DNA from: Sphaerulina vaccinii
Taxonomy: Eukaryota; Ascomycota; Dothideomycetes; Mycosphaerellales; Mycosphaerellaceae
Direction of reading: 5' to 3'
Assembly: GCA_022570795.1 (NCBI GenBank)
Contig: JAKUDP010000009.1
Location: forward strand, 1,550,001 to 1,614,000
Length of the DNA stretch: 64,000 bases
In this document: positions 46,523 to 56,915 of the stretch, piece by piece
Numbering within the stretch: the stretch's first letter is position 1
How the letters are laid out: each line of letters opens with the position of its first letter
The notes under the pieces: model-generated
Seen by the model: only the letters and a program-made list of their open reading frames with translations
What the model was told of the DNA's origin: nothing
The model's database searches: none
Translations under genes and position numbers: made by a program

Positions 46523-47370
46523 TCATTTGTTTCCTAGGATAAAAGTACTGCTGCGAGTTGGACATCATTTGAGCAGATGTGTAAGGCCCGAGCGGCATCC
46601 ACTCCTTTGGATATCATGCGGAGGTATCAGTCATTGCCGCGCTATGGGTTGTACAGCACCAACTGCTCTCCGATTGATGACCTACTATTTCTTGTCCATG
46701 ATTTATCGGGAGAGCGAGTGTGCAGAAAGGAGACCGGCATAGGCATTAGCTGAAGTAATGTTCAATTGAATGGAGTATGAAACTTGATTGCTCTCACGTC
46801 CAAGCTCTGAGGTGACCATTCTCTACTTGAGGTTCTTGGGCTCTACTTGTAGTTCTACCTGGTGGATGTGGAGCTCGACCACATCAGCCTTTCACTACGT
46901 TCGTTACGCGTCGACATACGCAAGTATCTTGCAACGAGGACCGTGGATCTCTAAGACTACATGTGCCTCTCCACCTAGCTATCGATAATACCAATTCAAT
47001 GATTTTGCCATCTCTCCCTTTGGTGAAGGGTGACCTTGGTTGGTTGAGAGCCTTGTCAGGACGAAAGAGAACGAGAGGCCGCTGACAGGGAACAATTCTT
47101 AGCGTGTTGCAGTTTCAAACCAATCGCAGTACACAAGTCAAACTTCTGGCGTCATGGCAGAATGATCGCGGCGCATGAACATCCCACCACGCGCTGGTGG
47201 CTGGTATATCGCTACTATGGCCAGGTTTTTGCAGTCCTCTTCTCTGCCTTGCATACCAACACCTTGCTCAGCTCATGAGCTAGAGAACGGATAGGGACGA
47301 TCAGAAAGCAGGCAGGCACTGCAGAGAACCACAACTTTCTCAACGAGCATCTCTCGACGACGACATTGAC
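46523..47370. other. No gene recognised
   Basis: About 850 bp lies between two plus-strand genes. Only short frames are present. The last 200 bp presumably holds the promoter of the coiled-coil gene. Confidence 0.4.
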
Positions 47371-49095
47371 ATGGCGAGGACTCGACGCGCACGGCCAGAA
47401 GATCTCACGGCATCCTGGGACGATGTGAGCGACTCACAGACCTCCGACCACATCTACGACGAAGAGACCGAGCGCGACGAGGTTGGCAGCATATACAGAT
47501 CATCACGGACTGCCGCCAATATGAATGGCAGTTCGCTAAGACCTGCGAACGACGAGAATGATACGCCGCGTCGCAGGACTTTGCGCTCGTCTGTTGAGCC
47601 AGAGCTGGTCATGCCCTCCTCTCCAGATGCTCGCCCTCACCATACGAAGGACGGCAGAAGGCGAGATGCGACACCACGACTAAGACTCAACGAAAGGAGC
47701 AATACTTCTGATGCTGGACAGCTGAGAAGGATTACGCGAGCACAGACTCCGAGAGCGAGAATGGCAGAGCGCAGCATGACCAGTGACGCTGGACGGTTTC
47801 GTGGCAGCAAGTTGAGCCAGCATGATGAGGCTGAATATGATTCGGACGAGGAACAGGCACCGCGTGGGACAGACTATCCAGCGCTGGTCTGGAAGAGGAT
47901 AGCAAGGCCGCTACTGGGATATATTACGGATGTCGTGGGTCTCGTACTTCAGAACCTCAAGCCACTCCTCGGCTGGGCAGTTCTGATATATCTGCTTGCG
48001 GGCTTACTTGTGCTCGGATCTGGGTTTCTCAATAATACGATCAATAACGCCTTGACGCCGATATGTCGTCTGCCTTTCACGGGAGGTCTTTCGTTCTGTC
48101 CGGCCAGGAACGCACCTGAGCTGCAAGGCGAGGCACAATTCGGGCAACTTGTACAAGCACAGAATGCATTCGAGGACATTCTGCAGAGCTCGACTGTGGG
48201 CGCAAACCTGCCTGCAGATATGAAGCGGAGCGAAGCCAGCATCCGGGACTTGAAGCACGTCGTGCAGTATTCTAGCCTACCTTCCAAGAACGAGCTGGTT
48301 TTCGAGTTCAGCGGCTTCGTGGACACTGCACGACAGGCTAGTGGCGATCTCAGTCGTTTCAACTCACGCATAGGAAGAGCGGTTGACCATATCTTATCGA
48401 CGAATAGGTGGACGCTGAGTGTGATCGACGGCGTGTCTGAGAAAGAGGCTCAGCGAGGCTCAATAGCCAAGTTCTTCAGCAACAATCTCAACATCCTGGC
48501 GCCCTTCCAGCCTATCAGCCTCTCCCGAGATGTGCTGCTTGATCAGTATCTGCGACATACCGGTGCGGTAGAAGAGCAAATCATGTCACTGATCGATGAG
48601 GCAATGGCTCTTCGCGACATCCTTGATAATTTGGACAGCAGACTCGACGTCATTGCCGATATATCTACCAGAGATGGCATCAAGCTCGGCTCTAGCAAGG
48701 ACGAGCTGTTCGCCACTCTCTGGACAAAGCTTGGAGGCAATCGCAAGGACGTAAATAAGCTCAAATCCCAGCTCGAACTCTTGAGCAGTGTTGGCGACTA
48801 CCGAAAGCTTGCTTGGGGACATGTGACTGCCACTTTACTCAAGCTGCAGGAAATCCAGCACAGTCTAGAGGACCTGCGAGAGCGTGTCGCGCTGCCGGAC
48901 ACTGTCGGCACAGACAAGGTGCCACTCGAAGTACATATCGAAAGCATTAACCTTGGTATTGAGAGACTAGAGAAGCAGAGAGACGCGAGTCGACAGGTCG
49001 CTGCACAGAACTACGACAGGATCGTTGGCAAGGCCGAGACTGGGGACAAGAAGATGCTAGGAAGCGGCAAGCAGGAACGAGAACTATGGGCATGA
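47371..49095 (+). CDS. Single-pass membrane coiled-coil hypothetical protein
   Basis: I do not know the family name. This is a single exon of 574 residues. The first 180 residues are Arg/Ser/Asp-rich and disordered, with repeats such as NERSNTSDAGQ and AERSMTSDAGR about 30 residues apart. One strong membrane segment (GWAVLIYLLAGLLVLGSGFL) spans about residues 194-213. The remaining 350 residues are helical coiled coil without signal-peptide character (LKSQLELLSSVGD, IERLEKQRDASRQ). A basic N-terminus, single TM and long coiled coil suggest an ER or nuclear-envelope protein, but this is inference. Confidence 0.8.
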   Translation: MARTRRARPEDLTASWDDVSDSQTSDHIYDEETERDEVGSIYRSSRTAANMNGSSLRPANDENDTPRRRTLRSSVEPELVMPSSPDARPHHTKDGRRRDATPRLRLNERSNTSDAGQLRRITRAQTPRARMAERSMTSDAGRFRGSKLSQHDEAEYDSDEEQAPRGTDYPALVWKRIARPLLGYITDVVGLVLQNLKPLLGWAVLIYLLAGLLVLGSGFLNNTINNALTPICRLPFTGGLSFCPARNAPELQGEAQFGQLVQAQNAFEDILQSSTVGANLPADMKRSEASIRDLKHVVQYSSLPSKNELVFEFSGFVDTARQASGDLSRFNSRIGRAVDHILSTNRWTLSVIDGVSEKEAQRGSIAKFFSNNLNILAPFQPISLSRDVLLDQYLRHTGAVEEQIMSLIDEAMALRDILDNLDSRLDVIADISTRDGIKLGSSKDELFATLWTKLGGNRKDVNKLKSQLELLSSVGDYRKLAWGHVTATLLKLQEIQHSLEDLRERVALPDTVGTDKVPLEVHIESINLGIERLEKQRDASRQVAAQNYDRIVGKAETGDKKMLGSGKQERELWA

Positions 49096-49238
49096 TATCA
49101 CGGCAGATGAGATGACTATGCATGATTTACGAGCGAGGACCTCTTTACCATGATACCCATGATCATAGCGATGAATTTATATGATTGCATAGGAGACCTT
49201 GACTTTCCGTATCACTTCATTGGCCCGTCCTTAAGTGC

Positions 49239-50282
49239 TCAGTAGTCCTTCTTCAAGCCAAGCATTTCATAACTCAAATCCCACAACTTCTCTTCGTTTT
49301 CCTTATTGTAGACATGGTCCGCGTAGCCAGCCACTCCGATCTGAGCCTCCTTTGGCATAGGACCACATTCACTACAGTCTCCAAGATATCTTCCACCATT
49401 CTTGCCCTGGAAATGTGGACTGACAGCCGCCCAAACAGTTGTAGCAGCTCCTTGCGGCGGAGATTTCATGATATTCTGAATCTTGTCAAGACCCATGCGT
49501 TGATAGTCTGCGGTGTCAAGATGTCTTCCCAGTTCGGTGGAGATACCGCCTGGATGAACTGACCAGGCGTGAAGACCTTGAGAACCATAGTGTCTCTCGA
49601 TAGAAGACGCCATGTAGATGTTTGCTGTTTTGGACTGGCCGTACGATCGCCACTTGTCGTATGAGTCTGGTTCAGAGAAGTTGATATCGTCGAAGCGGAC
49701 GCCACCCATACGATGGCCTGCTGAGGAGAGATTTACGACTCGAGAGTGGAAGTCAGATGTGCTCGATGATAGGAGGAGAGGTTTGAGCTCTTGGAAGAGT
49801 AAGAAGTGGGCGAAGTGGTTTGTGCCGATTTGGAGTTCGAAGTTATCTTTGGTTTTGGAGAAGGGACAAGCCATTACTCCAGCGTTGTTGATTAGGATGT
49901 TGAGTTGGTTTGACTGTTTCTTGAACTCTTCGGCGCCTTTGCGGACGCTGTCGAGGGAGTCGAGATGGATCTCTAGGGGCTTTGGACGTGGGGCGTCTTT
50001 GATTGTGGCATTGGAAACGATGTCGTCGATTACTTTGTCGAGCTTAGGCATGTCTCGTGCTGTAAGGTAGAGTTGTGCTCCAGTCTCATACAGAGCTCTG
50101 GCTGTTTCCACGCCGATCCCTGCTGAGCATCCTGTAATCAGAATAGTCTTGCCCTTGAGCTTGCCGGCCGCATCATTGTCTTTGATGATCTGAAGTGCTG
50201 TTGGTCGAGCATCTCCTGGACCTTCCGTAGTCCTATGGACTTCAGCATAAGGCTGGTATGGCTGTGCTGGGGCGAATGACAT
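49239..50282 (-). CDS. Short-chain dehydrogenase/reductase
   Basis: An NAD(P)-dependent oxidoreductase of the SDR family, 347 residues, single exon. The nucleotide-binding motif TGCSAGIG lies at residues 50-57, NNAGV near 132, the catalytic Ser in VNLSSAGHR, and the YGQSK active-site Tyr/Lys pair further on. The arrangement is closest to the retinol dehydrogenase / WW-oxidoreductase-like group common in filamentous fungi. There is no signal peptide or membrane helix. The gene is divergent from the histidine methyltransferase with about 310 bp between starts. The substrate is unknown. Confidence 0.92.
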   Translation of the reverse strand: MSFAPAQPYQPYAEVHRTTEGPGDARPTALQIIKDNDAAGKLKGKTILITGCSAGIGVETARALYETGAQLYLTARDMPKLDKVIDDIVSNATIKDAPRPKPLEIHLDSLDSVRKGAEEFKKQSNQLNILINNAGVMACPFSKTKDNFELQIGTNHFAHFLLFQELKPLLLSSSTSDFHSRVVNLSSAGHRMGGVRFDDINFSEPDSYDKWRSYGQSKTANIYMASSIERHYGSQGLHAWSVHPGGISTELGRHLDTADYQRMGLDKIQNIMKSPPQGAATTVWAAVSPHFQGKNGGRYLGDCSECGPMPKEAQIGVAGYADHVYNKENEEKLWDLSYEMLGLKKDY

Positions 50283-50596
50283 CTTGAAGACTAGTGATTG
50301 GATCTGGATTTGCTGTTATGAGGTTTGAGGTCGTTAAATTGGATGTTTGAGGATGTGTGAGTACTTATGGCAATGGCTTGACTTTCCTTCTTATACGAGC
50401 AGCCGCCTACGGAGTTGTAGCTAAGGTACAAGCTTAGTAGGTTACAAAGCTGGTCTTGTCTGGAGTGAAGTGGGTTAAGTCCTTGGACTTGCAGATGTCC
50501 AATGACAGTTCGACGGAGGGAGCTCCGCTTGGATTAATGCCGATTAAAATTGTTAGCTCCGAGTCGTTCTTCTTGACAACAACAACGCACAACATA
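50283..50596. promoter_or_regulatory. Divergent promoter region
   Basis: This 314-bp region is shared by the SDR and the methyltransferase gene. No specific element was recognised. Confidence 0.4.
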
Positions 50597-51856
50597 ATGG
50601 CTTTTTCTTTTGGCTTCTCTGACGACGTAGGCAGCGATGATGACATGGATGTCGTGCCAGTGTCGGCTGCTCCTACACAAAGACCTGCTGTCAGTCAGGT
50701 GCCAGTTCGCGGCCACAAACTTGACGACCTGGTAGGTAAGAAGAGACACCAGGCTTCCTGCTAGGGCTGTCTGAAATCATTTCCTAGGCTCGCACCTACC
50801 GGGGCGGTCAGCTTGAACATGGACCCCTTGAAACTATTCGCCTTCTCAGAGATGCTTTCCTCGCCTTCGTATTGTGCCATTCAGATCCATCCATACTAAT
50901 GGTTACCAGATAGCCACATTACCAGATCGACTAAGCTACAGCACTGTTCGCATCCAGTCTCCTCTAGGCCGTATTGTATACTTGCCTAGGCGGGAGCTGT
51001 TCGATGTCAGGGCCCAACTTTTGCAAGAGGACTCCGAAACCAGCGATCAAGTCGCAGAGAATCTGGACAAGTCTGACCTGCGATCTGGAATCTATGAGGG
51101 CGGCTTCAAGACTTGGGAGTGTTCCATAGATCTTGCCAGTCTCCTACTTGACCGGGGACCCCGCAAAGATATTGACGAGCTTGTCAAATGCGATCAGATT
51201 GTCGAGGTATTGGTGGCGTGTCTCCTGTCACTTATCCTAGGCTGACATCTTCGCAGCTTGGAGCTGGCAGCGCTCTTCCAACGCTCATATTATTTCGACA
51301 TGCATTCACGAACTCCTTGAACGGCTTAACCTTCACACTTGCAGATTACAACGAAGAAGTTCTGCGCCTTATCACGTTACCGAATCTCATCCTGACCTGG
51401 GCTGCAAGCACAGAAGACAGTGGCCTTCAAACCACTGAACAAACAAATGGAGACCTTGAACTCACTCCGGAACTGATCGCACGCTTTCAATCCGATATGC
51501 AGCGCACAGGTCTGACATTGAACTTCGTCTCTGGACCGTGGTCATCAGAACTGGCCGAAATGATTCCCACTTCGGCTCCAGATATGGGTCTCTTGATTCT
51601 AGCTGCTGAGACTATCTACAGCCCGGAGTCTACTGAAGCCTTCGTTGATCTGCTTGTCATCTTGCTCAAGCGAGTGAAGATGGCGAAAGCTATGATCGCA
51701 GCAAAACGAATGTACTTCGGCGTGGGTGGTTCTGTAGATGGACTCAAAGAATCATGTCGAGACAAGGGAGCTGTGGCCTATGAAGTGGAGAATCATGGTG
51801 TGCCGGGTATGGACGCAGGCATTGGAAGAGCTCTAGTGGAAGTACAGATGTACTAG
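50597..51856 (+). CDS. Protein-histidine N-methyltransferase (Hpm1/METTL18-like)
   Basis: Hpm1-type enzymes methylate a histidine of ribosomal protein Rpl3 using S-adenosylmethionine. Exon 1 (50597-50731) begins MAFSFGFSDDVG and ends GHKLDDL. Exon 2 (50910-51206) begins IATLPDRLSYSTVRI and contains PRRELFDVRAQL and FKTWECSIDL. Exon 3 (51257-51856) carries SAM motif I VELGAGSALP across the junction, then LADYNEEVLRL and the YFGVGG block. The product is 343 residues. Intron 1 is 178 nt; joining HKLDDL directly to IATLPDRLSYST reproduces the family's conserved N-terminal box. An internal segment of that intron (50788-50866) is open, so a cryptic exon is possible. The family is convincing; the target is inferred. 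Confidence 0.85.
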
Positions 51857-52067
51857 CCTCTGTCATCAGACACAGCGGTGCTGGTTGATCGCATGGGCAA
51901 TTAGCGCAAAAGACACGACTGGACTGCGGACTCACGAGGAACGAAGATCCGTTCAAGGGCGAGAGAGGGCATTCCATTAAGAGACCAATGAAGCAGAGTT
52001 TACCAAAGCGAGCACATGTTCGTCTGCGGGATTCAAGGCATGGACAGAAGACTTTTGGGCAACTCTA

Positions 52068-53696
52068 TCATTGCATTGCCATACGCTCCGGATCCTGCAG
52101 ACGAGCAAGCTCTAGAAGCAGCCGATACAGATAGATCACCTGGTCTACAGGGCGCAGAGCACGCTGTGTCCACTCACGACCCTTCATAGCCAACTCCTTC
52201 GCCAAAGCTCTACCTTCCTCCTCTTGGACAAGATATCTTACCACTTCTGGGACCTCATCCATCTCCAACGAGATCGGGATGTAATGCAACCAAGGCTGCA
52301 ATCTATCTTCGTGCCATTCACGAAACACTGTCTGCTTCAGTGGCAAAGATTTGGATTCCAGGAAACGATAGAATCTTGCCGAATGACCATTGCCATCGAG
52401 ATCGAATGTTAAGGTATACTCCAAAGCTTTACTCCTCGGATCACCTTCGTGCACTTCGAAGTACTCCTCCTGGTGATCGCAGGCCTCGTCTTCACACTGG
52501 ACGACACCTGTGAAGTGCACATGGTACATGGTCTTATCAACGTTGTCGCTAATGGTCTCCCAACGCTGAGAACCTGCTTTGCGTCGCAGATATGTATGTG
52601 CTCCCTGATCAATATCATTCGCAAGACTGACAAAGCGCTGTCTATGAAGTGGGACCCAGTCTTCAGTGTCGACAGTCTGCCAGCCTCCAGTGGACTTTCC
52701 AGCCCAATACAGCCCCGGAATCTTCTTCTCGTAGTCAACAGCTTCAGCAGAGTCATACGAATAGTCGTTATGAGTGTACGCTCTAGCTGGGAAGGGGATG
52801 TCATTCATTGTGGAAATGACGGCTGGAGATAGAACTGGCAGAGCAGCTCGTGTCACTTTCAGTGTGGTAGGTGACTCCCAGAAACCGTGCATATGCTCGT
52901 ATTCTCGATGCTGACACAGGTCCAGTGCACTAGTGGTGTTCCGGACGAAGTTCAAGTCATTTCTGGGGTTCGATCCCTCATCGATCTGCGGACATTGGTC
53001 TACTACCAATTCCTTCCAGGCGTTCCGCTGGGAGAGATCCGTCCACGTCAGCGCTTCAACTTCCTGGCGTCTATGTCGCGATGATACTGGCGTGCTGGAA
53101 GACGAGCCCAGCAGGATTCTCGGCTCATCAAACGCATTGATCAACATCTCAACATCTGGCAGATGCTGCAGGATCCTCACGTCACTAAACAATCGCATGA
53201 TGACATCTCCTAGGATTTCACATCCCTCGCCCAACCGACTACCTCCGATCTTACATGATCTCAGCCAGGACACCGTTCTCTTGGCTTCGCGCATGTTCTG
53301 TGAGATTTCTGCGCCACTCCTTCGAAGCAGAGGGACCAAGGCTTCATCCAGCACATCAAAGTCGTCGATGATTGGAGAACCTTCAGCTTGAGCATATTCG
53401 AACCAGTGCTGGAAACCTTGAGGTGGTGCGCGATTGTAGCGACGTGTGTACTCTTCTGTGGCTTGTTCGATTGTGGTTGACTGTCGAGAGAGCTTCTGTT
53501 CGTGCTCAAGTGCTGCAGCTTTGGACAGAGTGAGAATTGGATGCTCCTTGAAAGTGACCGGCTCTGGCGATGCATGTGTGATAACAAGGCTGATTCTGGT
53601 TGAAGGAGGCTTGATCCAGAGAATGACTAGAAGAATGAAGAGCAAGACCACAATCGCTGTCCGCACAAGGGCGATCCGGCCTTGACTTGCTAACAT
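52068..53696 (-). CDS. GT90/CAP10-family glycosyltransferase
   Basis: A type II membrane enzyme of the secretory pathway: a short cytosolic N-terminus, one membrane anchor (AIVVLLFILLVILWI, about residues 14-28), a helical stem, then a lumenal CAP10-like domain of about 450 residues. Landmarks include GFQHWFEYA, GLYWAGKSTGG, QRFVSLAND and the C-terminal FREWHEDRLQPWLHYIPISL block characteristic of this family (known members transfer xylose or glucose). It is a single exon of 542 residues. Sugar donor and acceptor are unknown. The region between this gene and the cassette array at 54.5 kb appears gene-free. Confidence 0.9.
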   Translation of the reverse strand: MLASQGRIALVRTAIVVLLFILLVILWIKPPSTRISLVITHASPEPVTFKEHPILTLSKAAALEHEQKLSRQSTTIEQATEEYTRRYNRAPPQGFQHWFEYAQAEGSPIIDDFDVLDEALVPLLRRSGAEISQNMREAKRTVSWLRSCKIGGSRLGEGCEILGDVIMRLFSDVRILQHLPDVEMLINAFDEPRILLGSSSSTPVSSRHRRQEVEALTWTDLSQRNAWKELVVDQCPQIDEGSNPRNDLNFVRNTTSALDLCQHREYEHMHGFWESPTTLKVTRAALPVLSPAVISTMNDIPFPARAYTHNDYSYDSAEAVDYEKKIPGLYWAGKSTGGWQTVDTEDWVPLHRQRFVSLANDIDQGAHTYLRRKAGSQRWETISDNVDKTMYHVHFTGVVQCEDEACDHQEEYFEVHEGDPRSKALEYTLTFDLDGNGHSARFYRFLESKSLPLKQTVFREWHEDRLQPWLHYIPISLEMDEVPEVVRYLVQEEEGRALAKELAMKGREWTQRALRPVDQVIYLYRLLLELARLQDPERMAMQ

Positions 53697-54551
53697 TCTG
53701 CTTGCGGGTCTTCTGTGAAAGGCTCTTGTTCGATCAACCTGCTGCTCGCCTCTTTTGGCAGCACTACGCCTTCATGTTTGAATGCCACCTCGAAATGTCA
53801 AGGACGATGTAGAACTCCCAGCTTGGTGCGTTACAATATATACCTCGAATCTTGCGATGTTTTTGAGGCAGCATTCATGCAACGCTCCTAGGAGCTGTCA
53901 AAATTTGGCTGCACCTGTTCGATCTGTCAAGCTGTCTATACTGTGTACAGGAAGCGACGTCGAAGAGGAGTGATCTGGTACGGGCATCGCATCTCACCTG
54001 TCTCCTTAAAGGCGTATCATACCGTTTCGGCGAATCTTTGGGTGCTGCGTTGTGTGGTACCACTGAGACGGTAACGGCCATGTCTTTGGACACGCGGATT
54101 TGACGTCTGTGACGATAAGCTACCACGATATCGTCCATATACCGCAAAGAGCCATGGGGAGGCAGGGCCTGAATCTAGGCGACTTGCTGCATGCACGTGG
54201 CTGGCTTCGAGAGGGGACTTGGAGGCGTACATTAGCGGCTCGATGGGCCTTGGTAGCGACTGCAGACGGGTCGCTTATTGTGGCATATTGGGGTCCTCGC
54301 TTCATGTTCTTGGTTCGTGTGAGACGTTCAGACATGTCACAACACTGCTGCATTTGGTTATACCTTGCACATCTTTACTATCAGACACTCGAGTAGATGT
54401 GCTGTCAAGTGACTGGATTTTCACTGCTTCGCAAGCCACTAGCATCGTCCAGTAACAGTTCTCCCCTCGTCCATCGCCACACGAGTCTACCTTCCAGGCA
54501 GCATCACTTCCATAGCTTTGTGCCTGTTAATGACATAGAACAAGTCCAAGT
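53697..54551. other. No gene recognised
   Basis: This segment lies between the GT90 start and the last cassette exon of the array. No further Cys-rich cassette with a Ser-Thr-Thr acceptor was seen here, so the array appears to end at 54552. Confidence 0.45.
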
Positions 54552-54897
54552 CTACCTTTGCTGATTGCACCCGGCTTCAGTCGCGCAATACGTTGGGCTA
54601 CAGAACTCAGCGAAGTCTGTATAGACACAGCGGCTATATGTCGATCCAGGGAATTGTAGCATGCAGTCGCTGTCCGATTCACACGGTGGTGGCGGATTAG
54701 GGGACTTAGACTGCGGACAGGCTGCGCCGTTGCTACAGACCGGGGTGGTGCCATCGACATCAAGCTGGCACAGGCATACATTCTGTTGTTGGCTGTTGCA
54801 GAATTGAGCTTGGGACTCGGAACATGCAGTCACAGCAGGCGCCGCAGACGAAGTCGTAGTGCTTGGAGTAGTAGACGGCGTGGTCGATGGGGTGGTA
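54552..54897 (-). CDS. Cassette exon F, 12-Cys type
   Basis: This is the last cassette of the array. The acceptor ATCGCAG at 54898 follows ATATGCTAACCC. The exon opens with three STTP-like repeats and TSSAAPA, phase matched to the stalk donor. Twelve cysteines (QAQFC, VCLCQLD, CESDSDC, FCSPTYC) are followed directly by a stop after NQQR, so the dibasic tail seen in A, D and E is missing. With the common exons it would give 331 residues. Splicing from the stalk donor would require a 2.76-kb intron, exceptional for this genome. Confidence 0.58.
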
Positions 54898-55207
54898 CTG
54901 CGATGATTTCGGGTTAGCATATGTGCCACGATCAGAATTGCGCACATTGAGTAGCCAGAACCAGAGTCCAGATCTCGAAGTCCGTGTGAGGCATATACGA
55001 CCGGGATGAACTCTCAATACTGGATATGTCAAGGCTAGGCTATGTCAGTAATGACTGTGATTGCTTCAAGATACATCAAACCTTTCTGTTGCCACTTTTC
55101 CACCACTTTCTGCATCTCAATAGCAGCCATGCCACTCTTTTGCCGTCTTGGAGTGCCAATTCCAGAGCGCAGCAGTCGTCACACATCTACTATGGATCCC
55201 ATGATCA

Positions 55208-55565
55208 TCACGACCGGACGACTGGTCGATTCAAAACTCTACCCTTCCTCTCTGCGGCTTCGAAGACCTGTTCCAGTGCCCGCTTCGCAGGAGAATTCCC
55301 ACCAGGGCATTGCTGATTCGTAGCGCAAGCTTTCGAGCCACACTCTATAGCGTACACGCATGTGTATCCAGAGCCGTAGCCTGTGCAGTCTGAGTCGGTG
55401 TTGCAACCGTTGGCGCTGCAATAGATTGTATCCACACAGACCGCGGTCATGCCATCTTGATTCTTGATTTCGCAAAAGCAGTCAGCGCAGTAGCTGAACT
55501 GTGAGTTACTGCATATTGTGGATGTCGCTGGTGCAGCAGAGCTAGTTGTGGTAGAAGGCGTGGTA
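55208..55565 (-). CDS. Cassette exon E, 12-Cys type
   Basis: The acceptor GTCACAG at 55566 follows ATATGCTAACAC. The coding sequence starts STTPSTTTSSAAPA in matching phase. Twelve cysteines follow (YCADCFC, TAVCVDTIYC, GCNTDSDC, ECGSKACA), then PAKRALEQVFEAAER and a basic end. It is the closest relative of cassette D, including flanking sequence on both sides. Predicted product with common exons is 335 residues. It has no start or signal peptide of its own. Confidence 0.62.
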
Positions 55566-55791
55566 CTGTGACATATTTGTGTTAGCATATATGCAAGTAT
55601 CGAAGAGACTCGTGCAAGTATCCCATGTCCAGAATCCAAGTTCCAGAATCCAGAGTCCATGTCGGAGCGTAATTGAGTAGAATGAACGTTCGGGGCTAAT
55701 GCAGACAGTCTGTCAGTAATGACTGGGTGCGCTCAACTACAATTGACACATTGTGCTGCCGCCTCATAATCTTATATCCTCCACGTGCCAA

Positions 55792-56152
55792 CTATGTTCT
55801 TGCCCATCCTGCATCATTGAAGACCTTCTCGAGATCTCTCTTGGCTTTGCGGCTCGGCGACTCAGTCCGACACCCAGAATCATTTGCTCCGCAGGCCTGA
55901 CTATTGCCGCAGAAGTTGCTCGAATCCAACACGCATTTCGATAGGGGTCCAAAATCAGCGACACAGTCTGCGTCAGCCTGGCAGGTTCCCTCATTGAAAT
56001 TGCCCTGACTGTCGCTAGGACATCCTATAGAATCTATGCACACCCCGGTGTTGCGTGTGGATGTGTAACAAAAACAGCTCGGACCGCACTCGGCATTCGT
56101 AGTACAAGTGAACGCCGGAGCTGAGGAAGAAGTCGTGGTAGAAGGCGTGGTA
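55792..56152 (-). CDS. Cassette exon D, 12-Cys type
   Basis: The acceptor ATCACAG at 56153 follows ATATGCTAATAC, a near-perfect branch site. The exon begins STTPSTTTSSSAPA, phase matched to the stalk donor, then a domain with twelve cysteines (CGPSCFC, GTCQADADC, CGNSQACG). It ends with a basic SRKAKRDLEKVF tail and TAG. With the common exons it would make 336 residues. The Cys spacing differs from cassettes A-C but matches E and F (C-x-C in position 3-4, xADADC/xDSDC in position 7-8). Unknown family. Confidence 0.62.
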
Positions 56153-56400
56153 CTGTGATGTATATGTATTAGCATATATATTGATATCGGGTTGATCCAT
56201 GCCAGGTAGCCAGTACGCAAAGTCCAGAGCCGAAGTTCCAGGGTACTGAACCGTCCATGAGTAGAAGAAACTTTCAGATGCATGAAACAAAATACATGTC
56301 AGTAACGACTGTGAGCGCTCGATTGTGTTCAACACATTCTGTTGTCACCCTCCAATACCCCTTCGACCGGTCTCCATGTCTTCCCCTTTCTGCGTCTTGA

Positions 56401-56626
56401 CTAACCATTAGGAGCGCAACAGTCGCCGTATGTATTACAGTTCCTGGTGTTCGAATCGTAGTCGTAGGCGATACATTGACCAAAGCAGTTGTTCGCACAA
56501 GAATCGTCATCTGGCTCAATTGAGCAGCTGGGAACAGACTGGCACGTAGTCCCGTCGGAACAACCCTCAAATAGCTGCTGCCCAATCGAAGCACAAGTTG
56601 GTTGGCTTGCCGCGGAGGTAGTAGTA
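56401..56626 (-). CDS. Cassette exon C, 10-Cys type
   Basis: The acceptor CCATAG at 56627 is preceded by branch-like ATGCTGACC. The exon begins T|ACT ACT ACC (Ser-Thr-Thr-Thr) in the phase matching the stalk donor. It encodes all ten cysteines (QLFEGC, SDGTTC, CANNCFGQC, GDCC) and stops at TAG after CAPNG. Reading on past TAG gives an SRRRKGK sequence resembling the dibasic tails of other cassettes, so the stop may have removed a tail. Spliced to the common exons the product would be 291 residues. There is no independent ATG with a signal peptide upstream. Confidence 0.6.
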
Positions 56627-56915
56627 CTATGGACATTCAGGTCAGCATTGGATGGTGCGAGTGGTCGAATGTCGAAGAACTCCCTCTCCAGTCCTCCGTT
56701 TCGCTGAAGAGAGCTCTCTCCAGTCCTTGGCAATGTCGCAGAGATCCATATCTAGATTCAGTTTCAATGAGAGGTTGTCTCAGGACTGCCCGGTTGATGT
56801 AACGACTGTGTACTTCTACCGAAAGCAAATTCGCTAGTCCGGTGAGCGAGCCGATCGCAAAGACCTCGAGCTTCAGGTTGATGCCCACGCAATGTTGTCC
56901 ATGAGCCCGGCGGCA

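Noticed and set aside
52960..52990. GGTTCGATCC resembling a tRNA T-loop
   Set aside because: It lies inside the GT90 coding sequence and no cloverleaf partner sequences surround it.
54527..54781. Alternative minus-strand frames overlapping cassette F
   Set aside because: They lack the cysteine pattern and the splice-phase match; they are shadows of the cassette frame.
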